From positions 310,001 to 374,000 of the forward strand of contig NZ_CP134400.1 in NCBI RefSeq assembly GCF_002968285.2: 64,000 nucleotides of DNA, in the 5' to 3' direction. Below are positions 44,732-53,116 of this stretch, one piece after another; position 1 is the stretch's first letter, and every line of letters starts with the position of its first letter. The notes under the pieces were generated by a model. It had not been told where the DNA came from. It made no database searches and worked only from the letters and a program-made list of their open reading frames with translations. Position numbers and translations under genes: made by a program. This stretch comes from Mycobacterium sp. ITM-2016-00318 (GTDB lineage Bacteria; Actinomycetota; Actinomycetes; Mycobacteriales; Mycobacteriaceae).

Positions 44732-45502
44732 TCATGGCCGGAACGTCACTCCGCCGTCGACGCTGATCGTCTGCGCCGTGATGAAGCTGCCGTCATCGGA
44801 GAGCAGCAGCGCGCCGAGCGCGGCGACGTCGTCGGGCGTGCCGAAGCGTGACTTGATCATCTGCCTCGCCCTGGTCTGGTCGACGATGCCCTCGGGCATC
44901 GGGTTCTGGTCGAACTTGTAATGCCAAATCAGCCCCGGCGCAATGGCATTGCACCGGATGCCCTTCGGGCCGTACTTGCGTGCGATGTGGCGCATCAACG
45001 CCAGCTCGGCCGCCTTGCTCATCTGGTAGGACACCCGGGTGCTCGCGCCGTTGTAGGCGTCGATCGATGCCGTGAACACCAGCGACCCGCCACCGCCCTC
45101 GATCATCGGCGGGATGGCGTGCTTGGCGCAGATGACGAAGCCGCGGGTGTTGACGCGCATCACCTCGTCGAACGCGTCCAGCGGCAGATCGACGACGCCG
45201 CCAGGTAGGTACGCGTCCGCGGCGTTGGTGAAGTTCAGGTGCATGCCGTCGAGCCGGCCGAACGTGTCGACGGCGAGGCCGACGATGCCGATCACCGATT
45301 CCTCGTCGGCGCCGTCCAGCGGTACGCCGCGCACGCGCTGACCTGACGGATCGAGTTCGTCGGCGATCCGTGCCGTCAGCTCAGCGTCGAGATCGCCGAC
45401 CACCAGTCGCGCGCCCTCGTCGGCATAGCGCCTGGCGAGGCCGTTGCCGACGCCGCCGAGTCCCGCGAGGATGACGACCTTGTTTTCGAGTTGCCCGGTC
45501 AC
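44732..45502 (-). CDS. Short-chain dehydrogenase/reductase
   Basis: 256 residues. Nucleotide-binding start VVILAGLGGVGNGLARRYAD, a variant of G-x3-G-x-G, then DLDAELTARIADEL. Catalytic Ser and Tyr-Lys: LVFTASIDAYNGASTRVSYQ, with YQMSKAAELALMRH. C-terminal FITAQTISVDGG is typical of the classical type. NAD(P)H-dependent oxidation or reduction of an alcohol or ketone; the Asp in VVGDLDAE suggests NAD(H). The substrate is not known. The neighbouring genes do not suggest a pathway. Confidence 0.87.
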   Translation of the reverse strand: MTGQLENKVVILAGLGGVGNGLARRYADEGARLVVGDLDAELTARIADELDPSGQRVRGVPLDGADEESVIGIVGLAVDTFGRLDGMHLNFTNAADAYLPGGVVDLPLDAFDEVMRVNTRGFVICAKHAIPPMIEGGGGSLVFTASIDAYNGASTRVSYQMSKAAELALMRHIARKYGPKGIRCNAIAPGLIWHYKFDQNPMPEGIVDQTRARQMIKSRFGTPDDVAALGALLLSDDGSFITAQTISVDGGVTFRP

Positions 45503-45583
45503 ACGTCAGATACTGCCCGAAGCGATGACTTTCGCGTGCCGCCGTGGTCTCTATGGAGAAGAAGCGTCGAGAGGAGAGTCCGC

Positions 45584-46270
45584 ATGGCCGAAATGGTGAA
45601 ACCCCCGGTTGTCGATCAGGAGACCTGGCGCAAGGAGCTCGATGAGCTAAGACGACGCGAGAAGGCCGCGACGCGTGAACTCGACACCATCGCCGCGCAG
45701 CGCCGCAGGCTGCCGATGGTCGAGATGGACGACTACACGCTGATCGGAGAGGACGGGCCCGTCCGGCTCGCGGACGTCTTCAAAGGGCGCTCGCAACTCA
45801 TCGTCTACAACCACATGTGGGAGGACGGCGCGCAATGGCAGTGCGGCGGCTGCACCGGGTTCACGTCGCAGTTCACCCGGCTGGAGTTTCTCGACTCTTA
45901 TGACGCACGGTTCGTGATCGTCACCAACGGACCCATCGAGGAGGCGCTGGCCTACCGCGACAAGGTCGGCAACAAGATGGAGTGGTACTCGTCGGCGGAG
46001 AGTTCGTTCGGCGCCGACGTCGACGCACCACCGGGAGCCGGCTTCGGCGTCAACGTGTTTCTGCGCGACGGTGACAAGGTCTACCGCACCTGGCACACCA
46101 ACGGCCGCGGCACGGAACAGCTCAGCCACTCGTTCGCCCTCATCGACCTGCTGCCGTTCGGGCGGCAGGAGGAGTGGCAGGACTCGCCGGAGGGCTGGCC
46201 GCAGTCACCTACCTACTCGAGGTGGTTGGACTCGCCTGACATCGCGAAGGCGTACGGGCCGACTACCTGA
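45584..46270 (+). CDS. DUF899 (thioredoxin-fold) protein
   Basis: 228 residues from ATG at 45584, with GAGGAG upstream. The segment KELDELRRREKAATRELDTI, then YTLIGEDGPVRLADVFKGRS and LIVYNHMWEDGAQWQCGGCT identify DUF899, a thioredoxin-like fold. C-G-G-C in QWQCGGCTGF could be a redox or metal pair. C-terminal WHTNGRGTEQLSHSFALIDL is also typical. No reaction is established for the family. It ends 8 bases inside the convergent sigma-factor gene. Confidence 0.85.
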   Translation: MAEMVKPPVVDQETWRKELDELRRREKAATRELDTIAAQRRRLPMVEMDDYTLIGEDGPVRLADVFKGRSQLIVYNHMWEDGAQWQCGGCTGFTSQFTRLEFLDSYDARFVIVTNGPIEEALAYRDKVGNKMEWYSSAESSFGADVDAPPGAGFGVNVFLRDGDKVYRTWHTNGRGTEQLSHSFALIDLLPFGRQEEWQDSPEGWPQSPTYSRWLDSPDIAKAYGPTT

Positions 46271-47957
46271 CGCAGATGTCCGTGGTGGGGTCGCACGGCG
46301 TCGCCGCGGGCGGGTCCACCTGCTTGGGCGCGGGTCCGACCGGGTCAGGCACCTGTTGCGCGGGCGGCTGGGCCGGCGGCACCTGCTGTGCCGGCGGCTC
46401 GGCGGGAGGAACCTCCTGCGCCGGTGGTTGAGCCGGCGGCGCTTGCGGAGCCGGAGCCTGTTTCTGCGCGGGCGGTTGCGCGGGTGCCTGGGCAGGGAAC
46501 TGGGCCGGTGGCCGCGCAGGGTTCTGCGGCAGCGGCAGTTGCGGCAGCTGGAACGGAAGCTGGCCGAGCGGCGGCTGCGGAATCGGTGCCGGAGCGGGGG
46601 CCTGTACGGGAGGCGGTGCGGGTGCGGGTGCCTGAGCGGGAGGCACGGCCGCAGGGGGTTGAGCCGGTTGCGGGGTGGGCAATTTCGCCCCCGGCGTGGG
46701 CGGCGGCGCGGCGGGGCGAGGTGACTGCACCTGCCGCGGCACGGGGGTGGCCCGTGGCGCCTGCGGTGTCGGGAGAACCGCGACGGGGGTCGGCGCGGGA
46801 ACGGATGCGGTTGGCGTCGGCTGGGGCGCGGGTTGCACCACGCCGCTCGGGGACAAACCGACGCTCGGAAGATATAGCCACGCGAGCGTCCCGCCGAGGA
46901 CGAGGATCGGGACACCGATCAACAACGCCATCAACGGCACCACGCGACGCTTCGGCTCGTCGCCCGTCGGACCGCCGACGAACGCCGCGGGTTCGTCACG
47001 ACGCGGAGGCTCAACCGGTGGCTGGAAGGGCGCCGGTGCGATCGCGGGTCTGGCTGCCGTGGCAGCGGCGTGGAAACCCGAGTCGGCCTGCGGCCGCATC
47101 TGCGTCGCGGCGGCATTCGACTTGTTCATGTTGCGCGACGCCGACGTCAGCTCGAAGTCCCTGGTGACGCTGTTCTTCAGCCAGGCGGGCGCTGGGATGA
47201 ACACCGGCGCGCCAAGCAGAGCGGCCGGACTCACCGACCGGCGACGCAGGTCTTCGCACGCGTTGCACGACTCGATATGGCGCGCAATGCGTTTGCGCAT
47301 CAGGATGTTGAATTTGCCGTCCCAGCCATGCAGAACCGACGCCAACTCCGGGCAGCTGGCCGGATTGGACTGGATGCGGCGTGCCACGAGCAGGGCGCCG
47401 AGCGAGCGCTCGATGGTTTCGCGCAGACGGCCGACCATCGTGTTGGCGTTGGTCTGCGTGACCCCGAGAGCCATCGCGAGTTCGGGACCGTCCAGCCCTT
47501 GGCGATAGGCCAACTCCAGCACGGCCTGGTCGCGGTCCGACAGTCCGCCTGCCGCCTCGGAGATGAGGTTCGCCAACTCCAGTCGCTGAGCCATTGTGTC
47601 CGGGCCTGCGTCGTGCGACATGACGTCGGGCATCTCGTCGGACAGCCGTTCGCGCTTCAGTTCGCGGAGACGTTTATGGGCTTCGTTGCGGACGACGGAA
47701 TAGAGCCACGGCCGCAACTTCTCGGGCTCGCGGAGCCCGCCGAGGCTAGTGGACACGATGCAGAACGCGTCCTGGACGCAGTCCGCGGCCGAGTCGCGGT
47801 CGCGGAGCATTCCGATGCAGAAGTCGTGCAGCCGGTCGGCGTAGCGGTCGTAGATCTGAGCAAAAGCGTTGCGGTCGCCGGCAGCCGCTGCGACTGCGAT
47901 CTCCGCGTCGCTGCTGCCTGGGCCTATGCCACTCCAGTTCGATAGTGCGGCGGTCAT
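46263..47957 (-). CDS. ECF-type sigma factor fused to zinc-finger, membrane helix and long proline-rich tail
   Basis: 564 residues. Residues ~25-95 are sigma region 2 (FAQIYDRYADRLHDFCIGML, DCVQDAFCIVSTSL, PWLYSVVRNEAHKRL). Residues ~135-190 are region 4 (DRDQAVLELAYRQGLDGPEL, ALGVTQTNANTMVGRLRETI). At about 226 RHIESCNACEDLRRR is an H-x3-C-x2-C zinc anti-sigma-like motif. A membrane helix lies at ~340-361 (MALLIGVPILVLGGTLAWLY), then ~200 residues of Pro/Gln/Ala repeats outside. So sigma factor, anti-sigma-like zinc motif and sensor anchor are one chain. Release by proteolysis is an inference. It shares the minus strand with a proline-rich membrane protein gene upstream. Confidence 0.87.
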   Translation of the reverse strand: MTAALSNWSGIGPGSSDAEIAVAAAAGDRNAFAQIYDRYADRLHDFCIGMLRDRDSAADCVQDAFCIVSTSLGGLREPEKLRPWLYSVVRNEAHKRLRELKRERLSDEMPDVMSHDAGPDTMAQRLELANLISEAAGGLSDRDQAVLELAYRQGLDGPELAMALGVTQTNANTMVGRLRETIERSLGALLVARRIQSNPASCPELASVLHGWDGKFNILMRKRIARHIESCNACEDLRRRSVSPAALLGAPVFIPAPAWLKNSVTRDFELTSASRNMNKSNAAATQMRPQADSGFHAAATAARPAIAPAPFQPPVEPPRRDEPAAFVGGPTGDEPKRRVVPLMALLIGVPILVLGGTLAWLYLPSVGLSPSGVVQPAPQPTPTASVPAPTPVAVLPTPQAPRATPVPRQVQSPRPAAPPPTPGAKLPTPQPAQPPAAVPPAQAPAPAPPPVQAPAPAPIPQPPLGQLPFQLPQLPLPQNPARPPAQFPAQAPAQPPAQKQAPAPQAPPAQPPAQEVPPAEPPAQQVPPAQPPAQQVPDPVGPAPKQVDPPAATPCDPTTDICVR

Positions 47958-48045
47958 GGTCGAGACTCCAGATCGATCGGGCGGCGGTAGCTGTCAGCGT
48001 AATTGCTGGGCCCCGCCTGGGCGAGATATTCGGACGATGAATAGT

Positions 48046-48077
48046 GCTCAGCCCAGGCCGGGTGACCTGGGCTGAGC
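48046..48077 (-). terminator. Strong hairpin, probable terminator
   Basis: A perfect 12-bp stem (GCTCAGCCCAGG / CCTGGGCTGAGC) with an 8-base loop, 16 bases beyond the stop of the minus-strand gene at 48093. There is no U-run, as is common in mycobacteria. It should separate that gene from the sigma-factor gene downstream. Confidence 0.7.
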
Positions 48078-48092
48078 GGTGTTGTGTGTGGT

Positions 48093-49064
48093 TCACCCGA
48101 ACGGCAGGTTGTCGAAGGCATCCTCGGCCTGCTTGAGCTGGTCTTGAACCTGCTTGTTGAGCGCTTCGTTCGCGGCCGCCTCGGCCGCCGCGTTCTCGGC
48201 CTGCGTTGGGCCCTCAGCGGTGGTGCCTGCGCCGCCTGGGGGCTTGCTGCCTGCGCCGCCGGTGGACGGGGTCGTGCCGCCGGTGGAGGGGGTGGTGTTG
48301 CCGCCGCCGGTGGACGGGGTCATGCCGCCGGTGGAGGGGGTGGACGGGGTGGTGGTGCCGCCGGTGGAGGGGGTGGTGGTGCCGCCGGTTTGGGGACCCG
48401 GGACCGCGACCACGACGTCGCCGCCGTTCTGACCGGGGACGCCAACCTCGACGAAAGGCGTCTTGACCGCGACGCCGGGACCCTTCGGCGCGGGCGCCGG
48501 AGCGGCGGGCGCGGGCGCCGGAGCAGCCGCCGGCGCTGGCGCGGTGACCGGCTTCGACGAGGTGATCGGCTTCTGGGTGGCGACGGACCGCGGTGCGGAC
48601 GCCGGACCGCTGACGCGGATCGGCGCCGGGTTGTTGACGATGATCGGCGCCGGTGCGTTCTGCGCCGGTGCCAAAGCCGGAACCTCAACCGCCGAAGGCA
48701 GATTGACGACGGGCGCCGGGGCGACAGCGGCCGGAGCGGCACTTGTGGAGGCGGTCGGCTCGGAGCTGGTCGAGTTCATCAGGTAGATGCCACCGAACGC
48801 GGCAGCGCCCACGACGGCGAGGCCGGCGACCAACAGCAGGCCCTTGCTCGATGACGACGACGATTGCGAGACCGGCACCTGCACCGGCATCGGCTGCTGC
48901 GGCAGCGGTGCCTGCTCGCCGTAGTACGACCCGTAGCCGTAGTTGGGCTGCGGCGAGTAGCCGTAGTCGGGCTCAGGCAAGCACTGCGAGTAGGCCTGCG
49001 ATGAGCTCGAGCGCACGGTCGGCTCGGAGTAGCGGATGTAGTTGGTGGTGGCGTTGGCGTTCAT
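48093..49064 (-). CDS. Single-helix membrane protein with long Ala/Pro and Gly-Thr-Pro-Ser outer region
   Basis: 323 residues from ATG at 49064 with GGAGAG upstream. N-terminal ~72 residues are Tyr/Gln/Pro-rich (YGYSPQPNYGYGSYYGEQAP). Membrane helix at ~73-95 (GLLLVAGLAVVGAAAFGGIY). Outer part: Ala/Pro repeats, then VKTPFVEVGVPGQNGGDVVV, then a low-complexity block of TGGTTTPST units, ending in an Ala/Glu/Gln helix (ENAAAEAAANEALNKQVQDQ). No enzyme motif. It resembles wall-spanning mycobacterial proteins. It lies upstream of the sigma-fusion gene, so it may be its regulon member or a partner. Confidence 0.75.
   Translation of the reverse strand: MNANATTNYIRYSEPTVRSSSSQAYSQCLPEPDYGYSPQPNYGYGSYYGEQAPLPQQPMPVQVPVSQSSSSSSKGLLLVAGLAVVGAAAFGGIYLMNSTSSEPTASTSAAPAAVAPAPVVNLPSAVEVPALAPAQNAPAPIIVNNPAPIRVSGPASAPRSVATQKPITSSKPVTAPAPAAAPAPAPAAPAPAPKGPGVAVKTPFVEVGVPGQNGGDVVVAVPGPQTGGTTTPSTGGTTTPSTPSTGGMTPSTGGGNTTPSTGGTTPSTGGAGSKPPGGAGTTAEGPTQAENAAAEAAANEALNKQVQDQLKQAEDAFDNLPFG
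48230..48390. repeat. Low-complexity in-gene repeat encoding Gly/Thr/Pro/Ser units
   Basis: Imperfect tandem units built from ggtggacgggg and gtggagggggt encode (T)GGTTTPST-like repeats on the minus strand inside the gene at 48093. Length likely varies between strains through slippage. Confidence 0.7.
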
Positions 49065-49383
49065 GATCTCTCCTTGGTTTGAAGTTGCCGTGGTGGCTGC
49101 TTTCACAGGTAGGAGCGATGGGCCGGGTGCAGTCGCACACTTTTTCCGAAAATTTTCGACAGATTTTCCGCGTAGTTGTCTGCGCAGGTCAGAGGGTTAT
49201 TACGCGCTGTGGAGCGGTCGGTTTCTGGCCTTAGGTATCGGCAGTGTCTGGGCCAGGTCACCTTTGGGAAACAGTGCGGCGTGGCCTGTCGCGCATGTCG
49301 CTATGGCTGCTAAGAATTGACGCCATCGCCTAAATACGAAGCGTGTAACTCGCTTGAAGCAGTGTCAGAAGGAGTCGACGCCG
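49065..49383. other. Divergent intergenic region (319 bases)
   Basis: It separates the minus-strand proline-rich membrane gene from the plus-strand secreted gene. It is less GC-rich than its surroundings near 49140-49180. I found no coding remnant. Ribosome sites flank both ends (GGAGAG on minus; GAAGGAG at 49368-49374 on plus). Promoters for both genes must lie here; I cannot assign boxes with confidence. Confidence 0.5.
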
Positions 49384-49854
49384 ATGAAGTTCACTGATCG
49401 GTTCAACATCAGAACCCTCGTTTCCTGTGCGGGGTTGTGTGCGACCGGCATCGCGTTGTGCTCAGCCGCTGCCGTCGCCGCCGCCCCGCTCGCGACCGCC
49501 GAATGCGCGCCGGGTGCACCGACGGGCAAAGAGTGCGGTGCGCCTGCCTCCGCGTTCGCCCCGATGGCCGGCGTTCCGCTGGCTTTGCCCGGGCCCGTCC
49601 CGGCTCCGGTGGCGCCTGTGCCCATTGTTCCCGCCGCGCCGCCCATACCGGTGATCCCCGCCGCTCCGGTTCCTGTGGTTCCGGGCGGTGCGCCGTTGGC
49701 CGGTGCGCCATTGGCCGGTGCGCCGGTGGCCGGAGGATCGCCAGTAGGCATGGCAGGCGGCCTCGCAGGTAAAGGTGATCGCGTCGGAGCGCCTCCGGCC
49801 GGTGCGCCCCTGCCCGGCCAGCCGCTCCCCGCCGGTCCTCCGGGCGCGAGCTGA
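49384..49854 (+). CDS. Secreted Ala/Pro/Val-rich protein
   Basis: 156 residues from ATG at 49384 (SD GAAGGAG). Signal peptide around residues 10-35 (LVSCAGLCATGIALCSAAAV), then a short Cys pair (AECAPG, GKECGA), followed by ~110 residues of almost pure Ala, Pro, Gly and Val (PVAPVPIVPAAPPIPVIPAA). No fold is expected. It lies 54 bases upstream of an L,D-transpeptidase gene on the same strand, and is a likely wall spacer or O-glycosylated protein. Confidence 0.75.
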   Translation: MKFTDRFNIRTLVSCAGLCATGIALCSAAAVAAAPLATAECAPGAPTGKECGAPASAFAPMAGVPLALPGPVPAPVAPVPIVPAAPPIPVIPAAPVPVVPGGAPLAGAPLAGAPVAGGSPVGMAGGLAGKGDRVGAPPAGAPLPGQPLPAGPPGAS

Positions 49855-49908
49855 CGAACAGTGCCGCCCCAGCCGATGAAGCAGCCTCGTCTGATGAAAG
49901 AAGGAGCC

Positions 49909-50757
49909 ATGCGGGCAGTTGGGCGGTGCGTTCTCGCGGTGATCGTGACAGCTGCGAGTGTGGTGTCGAGCCCGGCCGGCTTCAGCGCCGCGGCGAGCCA
50001 GTCATCAAGGTTCGGCATAGCGTCGGTTCTGCCCGCGCCGGACCAGGTGGTGGGCGTGGCCCATCCGGTGGTGGTGACGTTCAACGCGCCGGTATCCGAC
50101 CGCCCCTCGGCCGAACGGGCCATCAGGATCAGGTCGCAGCCCGTGATGACAGGCAGATACGAGTGGCTCGACCACAAGGTCGTCCAGTGGGTACCGGACG
50201 GCTTCTGGCCGGCGCACACCACGATCGCGCTGTCAGTTGGTCGGATGAAGACCAACATCCAGACAGGCCCGAAAGTGGTTGGCACCGCCAATATCTCGGA
50301 CCACACCTTCACTGTTTCTATCGACGGCGTCGAGACGGGGCCGCCCCCTGACCTGCCGTCGCCGCATCACCGACCCTTCTGGGGCAGGCCGGGCGTATTT
50401 CCAGCATCCACGGGCCGACCCGAATATCCAACGCCGGTGGGCACATACGCCGTGTTGGGCAAAGAACGCTCAGTTCTCATGGATTCCAGCAGCGTCGGCA
50501 TCCCGGTCGATGCGCCTGACGGATACCAGATGGACGTGGAATACGCCGTCCGCATCACTGATCGCGGGTTGTTCGTGCACTCGGCACCGTGGGCGGAGAA
50601 CGCGCTGGGGTATGACAACGTCAGCCACGGTTGCATCAGCCTGAGCCCGACTGACGCAGAGTGGTACTTCAATACGGTCAACGTCGGGGACCCGGTCATC
50701 GTGCGGGAGAACAGCCTTGAAGTTCCTCGAGCGGTGACGGCCGGCGGCCGCCGCTAG
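49909..50757 (+). CDS. L,D-transpeptidase with Ig-like domain
   Basis: 282 residues from ATG at 49909, chosen for the AAGGAG directly upstream. Signal peptide RAVGRCVLAVIVTAASVVSS. Residues ~40-140 are a bacterial Ig-like domain (SVLPAPDQVVGVAHPVVVTF, HKVVQWVPDGFWPAHTTIAL). The YkuD domain follows with YPTPVGTYAVLGKE, then FVHSAPWAENALGYDNVSHG and CISLSPTDAEWYFN; Cys near 242 in SHGCIS is the nucleophile. It forms 3-3 crosslinks in peptidoglycan or anchors proteins, in the periplasm. The layout is like LdtMt-type enzymes; which paralogue cannot be said. Confidence 0.88.
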   Translation: MRAVGRCVLAVIVTAASVVSSPAGFSAAASQSSRFGIASVLPAPDQVVGVAHPVVVTFNAPVSDRPSAERAIRIRSQPVMTGRYEWLDHKVVQWVPDGFWPAHTTIALSVGRMKTNIQTGPKVVGTANISDHTFTVSIDGVETGPPPDLPSPHHRPFWGRPGVFPASTGRPEYPTPVGTYAVLGKERSVLMDSSSVGIPVDAPDGYQMDVEYAVRITDRGLFVHSAPWAENALGYDNVSHGCISLSPTDAEWYFNTVNVGDPVIVRENSLEVPRAVTAGGRR

Positions 50758-50863
50758 CGCACAACTCGATACCGACTCAAGACCGAATCGAGACCGTGTC
50801 GCACGGGAATCTCGCGGCGCGCAACTTAGCGTCAGGTGTCAACTTCGCGCAACGGATGGGTAA

Positions 50864-52177
50864 ATGACAGCTATCGACGATGCGGACGACGCGCTGGCAG
50901 ATACACACTTCTCCAGGGTGGAAGCTCTTTCGCGCGCGACGACTCGACTCCGTTTCGATCCGTATGTGGACATCGATTGGGACGCACCGGAGAACGCGTT
51001 GGACGAGAGCGATCCGGGGTGGCTGGTGGATCCGGATACCGCTCCGCTCGCCGCAACGGAGTGGTATGCGGCACAGTCGCTGCAGCAGCGAATCGACATG
51101 AGCCGCTGGATAACTGCGAATACGTTCAAAGTCGGAATTCAATTCGAAATGATTTTGATTCGAGGCGTTGTTCATTACGCTGGAAAGCTATCCAATTCCG
51201 ATCCAGTGTTTCGCTATCTCATGCACGAGATCACCGATGAATGTAATCACATTCAGATGTTTCAGGAGTTCATCAATCGGAATGGGCAGGATGTACCCGG
51301 TATGCGGCGGATGTCGCGAGTCCTGGGTCCCATCGTGGGTTTCATCAGCGGATATTTGAGCGTCATGCTCTTCATAGGTGTCCTTTGTGGCGAACAGCCA
51401 GTCCATTTTCAGCAGACGCTGCTACAGCGAAGGGCACAACGGATACCTCCCTTGCTGAACAAAATCACTTATATCCATCTGGCGGAAGAGGCCCGCCATA
51501 TTACTTTCGCGGACGACCATCTGGCCGAGCACATACAGCATTCCGGACGCTTCAAGCGGGTAGCTTACGCAATTTGGTTTCCACTCTTTCTTCGCTGGTT
51601 GATGGGGGAGATATTCACCCCGCCGCGGTCGTTCGCGCGACAGTTCGGCGTGCCGCGCCGGACCTTCAAGTCCGCCTATTGGCGAAGTGGGCATTCGCAT
51701 CGAATGATGGCGGAGTCGGCCGCCGACGCACGCCGGGTGGCAGAGCATCTTGGTCTTCGGAGCATCTGGTCACGTTGGATTTGGCGGGTGCTGGGCATCG
51801 ATGGCCGCGTCCCACGCTTCCGTGGCGAGCCGAATCGGATGTTCGGAGGGTCAACTGACGCGCAGCTTGTCGAGATCCGGACGACGACCCTGGGGCGCGC
51901 CACTGCCGCGGCGATCATGACGATCGTCGCGATCTTGGCGACACCGGTTGGATTGCGGATCACCTTGGTTGCCGCTGCCGGGACCGCCGCGTGGGCGATC
52001 TACCATGCTCTCCGGGAGCGTCGTGGCGGTGTGGTGGCGAATCAGCCGTTTGAATGGCCGAGGCTTCTCGTCTGGATTGCGTTCTGCCTCATGATGATTC
52101 CCGTCGGCGGGCTGATCGGACTCGCCATGGTGGTGTTCATGATCCTTGCTTTCGCCGAGTTCATGCCCACCCTTTGA
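50864..52177 (+). CDS. AurF-like diiron oxygenase with C-terminal membrane segment
   Basis: 437 residues. Residues ~60-300 are a ferritin-like diiron core of the AurF/PF11583 type: FEMILIRGVVHYAG, HEITDECNHIQMFQEF and HLAEEARHITFADDHL provide the Glu/His ligands. Family members oxidise an arylamine to a nitro group; others act on different substrates. Residues ~335-437 add three hydrophobic segments (MTIVAILATPVGLRITLVAA, LVWIAFCLMMIPVGGLIGLA), not usual for AurF itself, so the enzyme is probably membrane-bound. Parts near 51100-51550 are less GC-rich than the neighbours. A methyltransferase gene follows after 72 bases. Confidence 0.82.
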   Translation: MTAIDDADDALADTHFSRVEALSRATTRLRFDPYVDIDWDAPENALDESDPGWLVDPDTAPLAATEWYAAQSLQQRIDMSRWITANTFKVGIQFEMILIRGVVHYAGKLSNSDPVFRYLMHEITDECNHIQMFQEFINRNGQDVPGMRRMSRVLGPIVGFISGYLSVMLFIGVLCGEQPVHFQQTLLQRRAQRIPPLLNKITYIHLAEEARHITFADDHLAEHIQHSGRFKRVAYAIWFPLFLRWLMGEIFTPPRSFARQFGVPRRTFKSAYWRSGHSHRMMAESAADARRVAEHLGLRSIWSRWIWRVLGIDGRVPRFRGEPNRMFGGSTDAQLVEIRTTTLGRATAAAIMTIVAILATPVGLRITLVAAAGTAAWAIYHALRERRGGVVANQPFEWPRLLVWIAFCLMMIPVGGLIGLAMVVFMILAFAEFMPTL

Positions 52178-52249
52178 TGCCTGAATTCGGGCCGCCGTCC
52201 GACGGCCCGGCAACCTCGAATCCACTTAGAAGGGTGGTACTTTCCGCAA

Positions 52250-53083
52250 ATGGCTGAGCTTCCATACTTTGACCTGCTGATCAGCGAACGGCAAGACGGC
52301 GGCGTAGCCGGCGAGCTGTGGGAAAGCCAGGTGCACTGGGGCTATTGGGAGAACCCAAGGTCTGCCGACGGAACCCGGGCCGACTACGTCGCTGCCATGG
52401 CGAACATGAACAACGTGCTGTTCGAGGCTGGACAGGTCACTGACGGGCAGAGACTGCTGGATGTCGGCTGCGGCTTCGGCGGAACCATCCAGCAGATCAA
52501 CTCCCGCCATTCCGACATGTACCTGACTGGTCTCAACATCGACGCGCGCCAGCTCGCCGCTGCCGACGCTCAGACCCACGCCGTGAACGGCAACTTCATC
52601 GACTGGGTGGAAGGCGACGCATGTGCTCTGCCGTTCGAGGACAACTCTTTCGACCGTGTCCTGGCAGTCGAATGCATCTTCCACTTCCCGTCCCGTGAGC
52701 GCTTCCTCGCAGAAGCCGCCAGGGTACTCAAGCCGGGCGGTTATCTTGCGGTATCCGACTTCGTACCGACCATGACGTTCTTCGGCAAAACCCCATTCTG
52801 GATGGCCGTTCGTACCCAGATCGCCAAGACGTACGGAACGCTGGGGAACATACCTCTGCGCTCCTACAAGGCCATGGGTAGACGCGCGGGCCTTCAGCTC
52901 GACGCGAAACGCAACATCCGAAAGAACACGTTGCCGACCTACCCATTCATCATCAAGTTCTTCGTTGAGGAAGGTTCAGCCGAAGCCCAGAAGACGATGA
53001 TCGGCGGCACTCGGTGGATGAAATGGCTGTCAAGGTTGGGGCTGGTTCAGTACAAGGTGTACACGTTCCGCAAGCCTGAATAG
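52250..53083 (+). CDS. SAM-dependent small-molecule methyltransferase
   Basis: 277 residues from ATG at 52250. The N-terminal HWGYWENPRSADGTRADYVA is typical of the UbiE-like family that includes phthiotriol and rebeccamycin-type O-methyltransferases. SAM motif I: LLDVGCGFGGTIQQINSRH (about 69-78); LTGLNIDARQLAAAD; motif post-I ALPFEDNSFDRVLAVECIFH; motif III RVLKPGGYLAVSDFV. C-terminal lid is present. The substrate is unknown. Together with the oxygenase upstream on the same strand it could form a two-step modification unit. Confidence 0.85.
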   Translation: MAELPYFDLLISERQDGGVAGELWESQVHWGYWENPRSADGTRADYVAAMANMNNVLFEAGQVTDGQRLLDVGCGFGGTIQQINSRHSDMYLTGLNIDARQLAAADAQTHAVNGNFIDWVEGDACALPFEDNSFDRVLAVECIFHFPSRERFLAEAARVLKPGGYLAVSDFVPTMTFFGKTPFWMAVRTQIAKTYGTLGNIPLRSYKAMGRRAGLQLDAKRNIRKNTLPTYPFIIKFFVEEGSAEAQKTMIGGTRWMKWLSRLGLVQYKVYTFRKPE

Positions 53084-53116
53084 CCTTCGCGCGTCGGGAA
53101 CTTCGGCACGCACCGC

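Noticed and set aside
48200..48400. Possible CRISPR or minisatellite array
   Set aside because: Repeats are irregular, in frame, and encode the Gly-Thr-Pro-Ser tail; no unique spacers.
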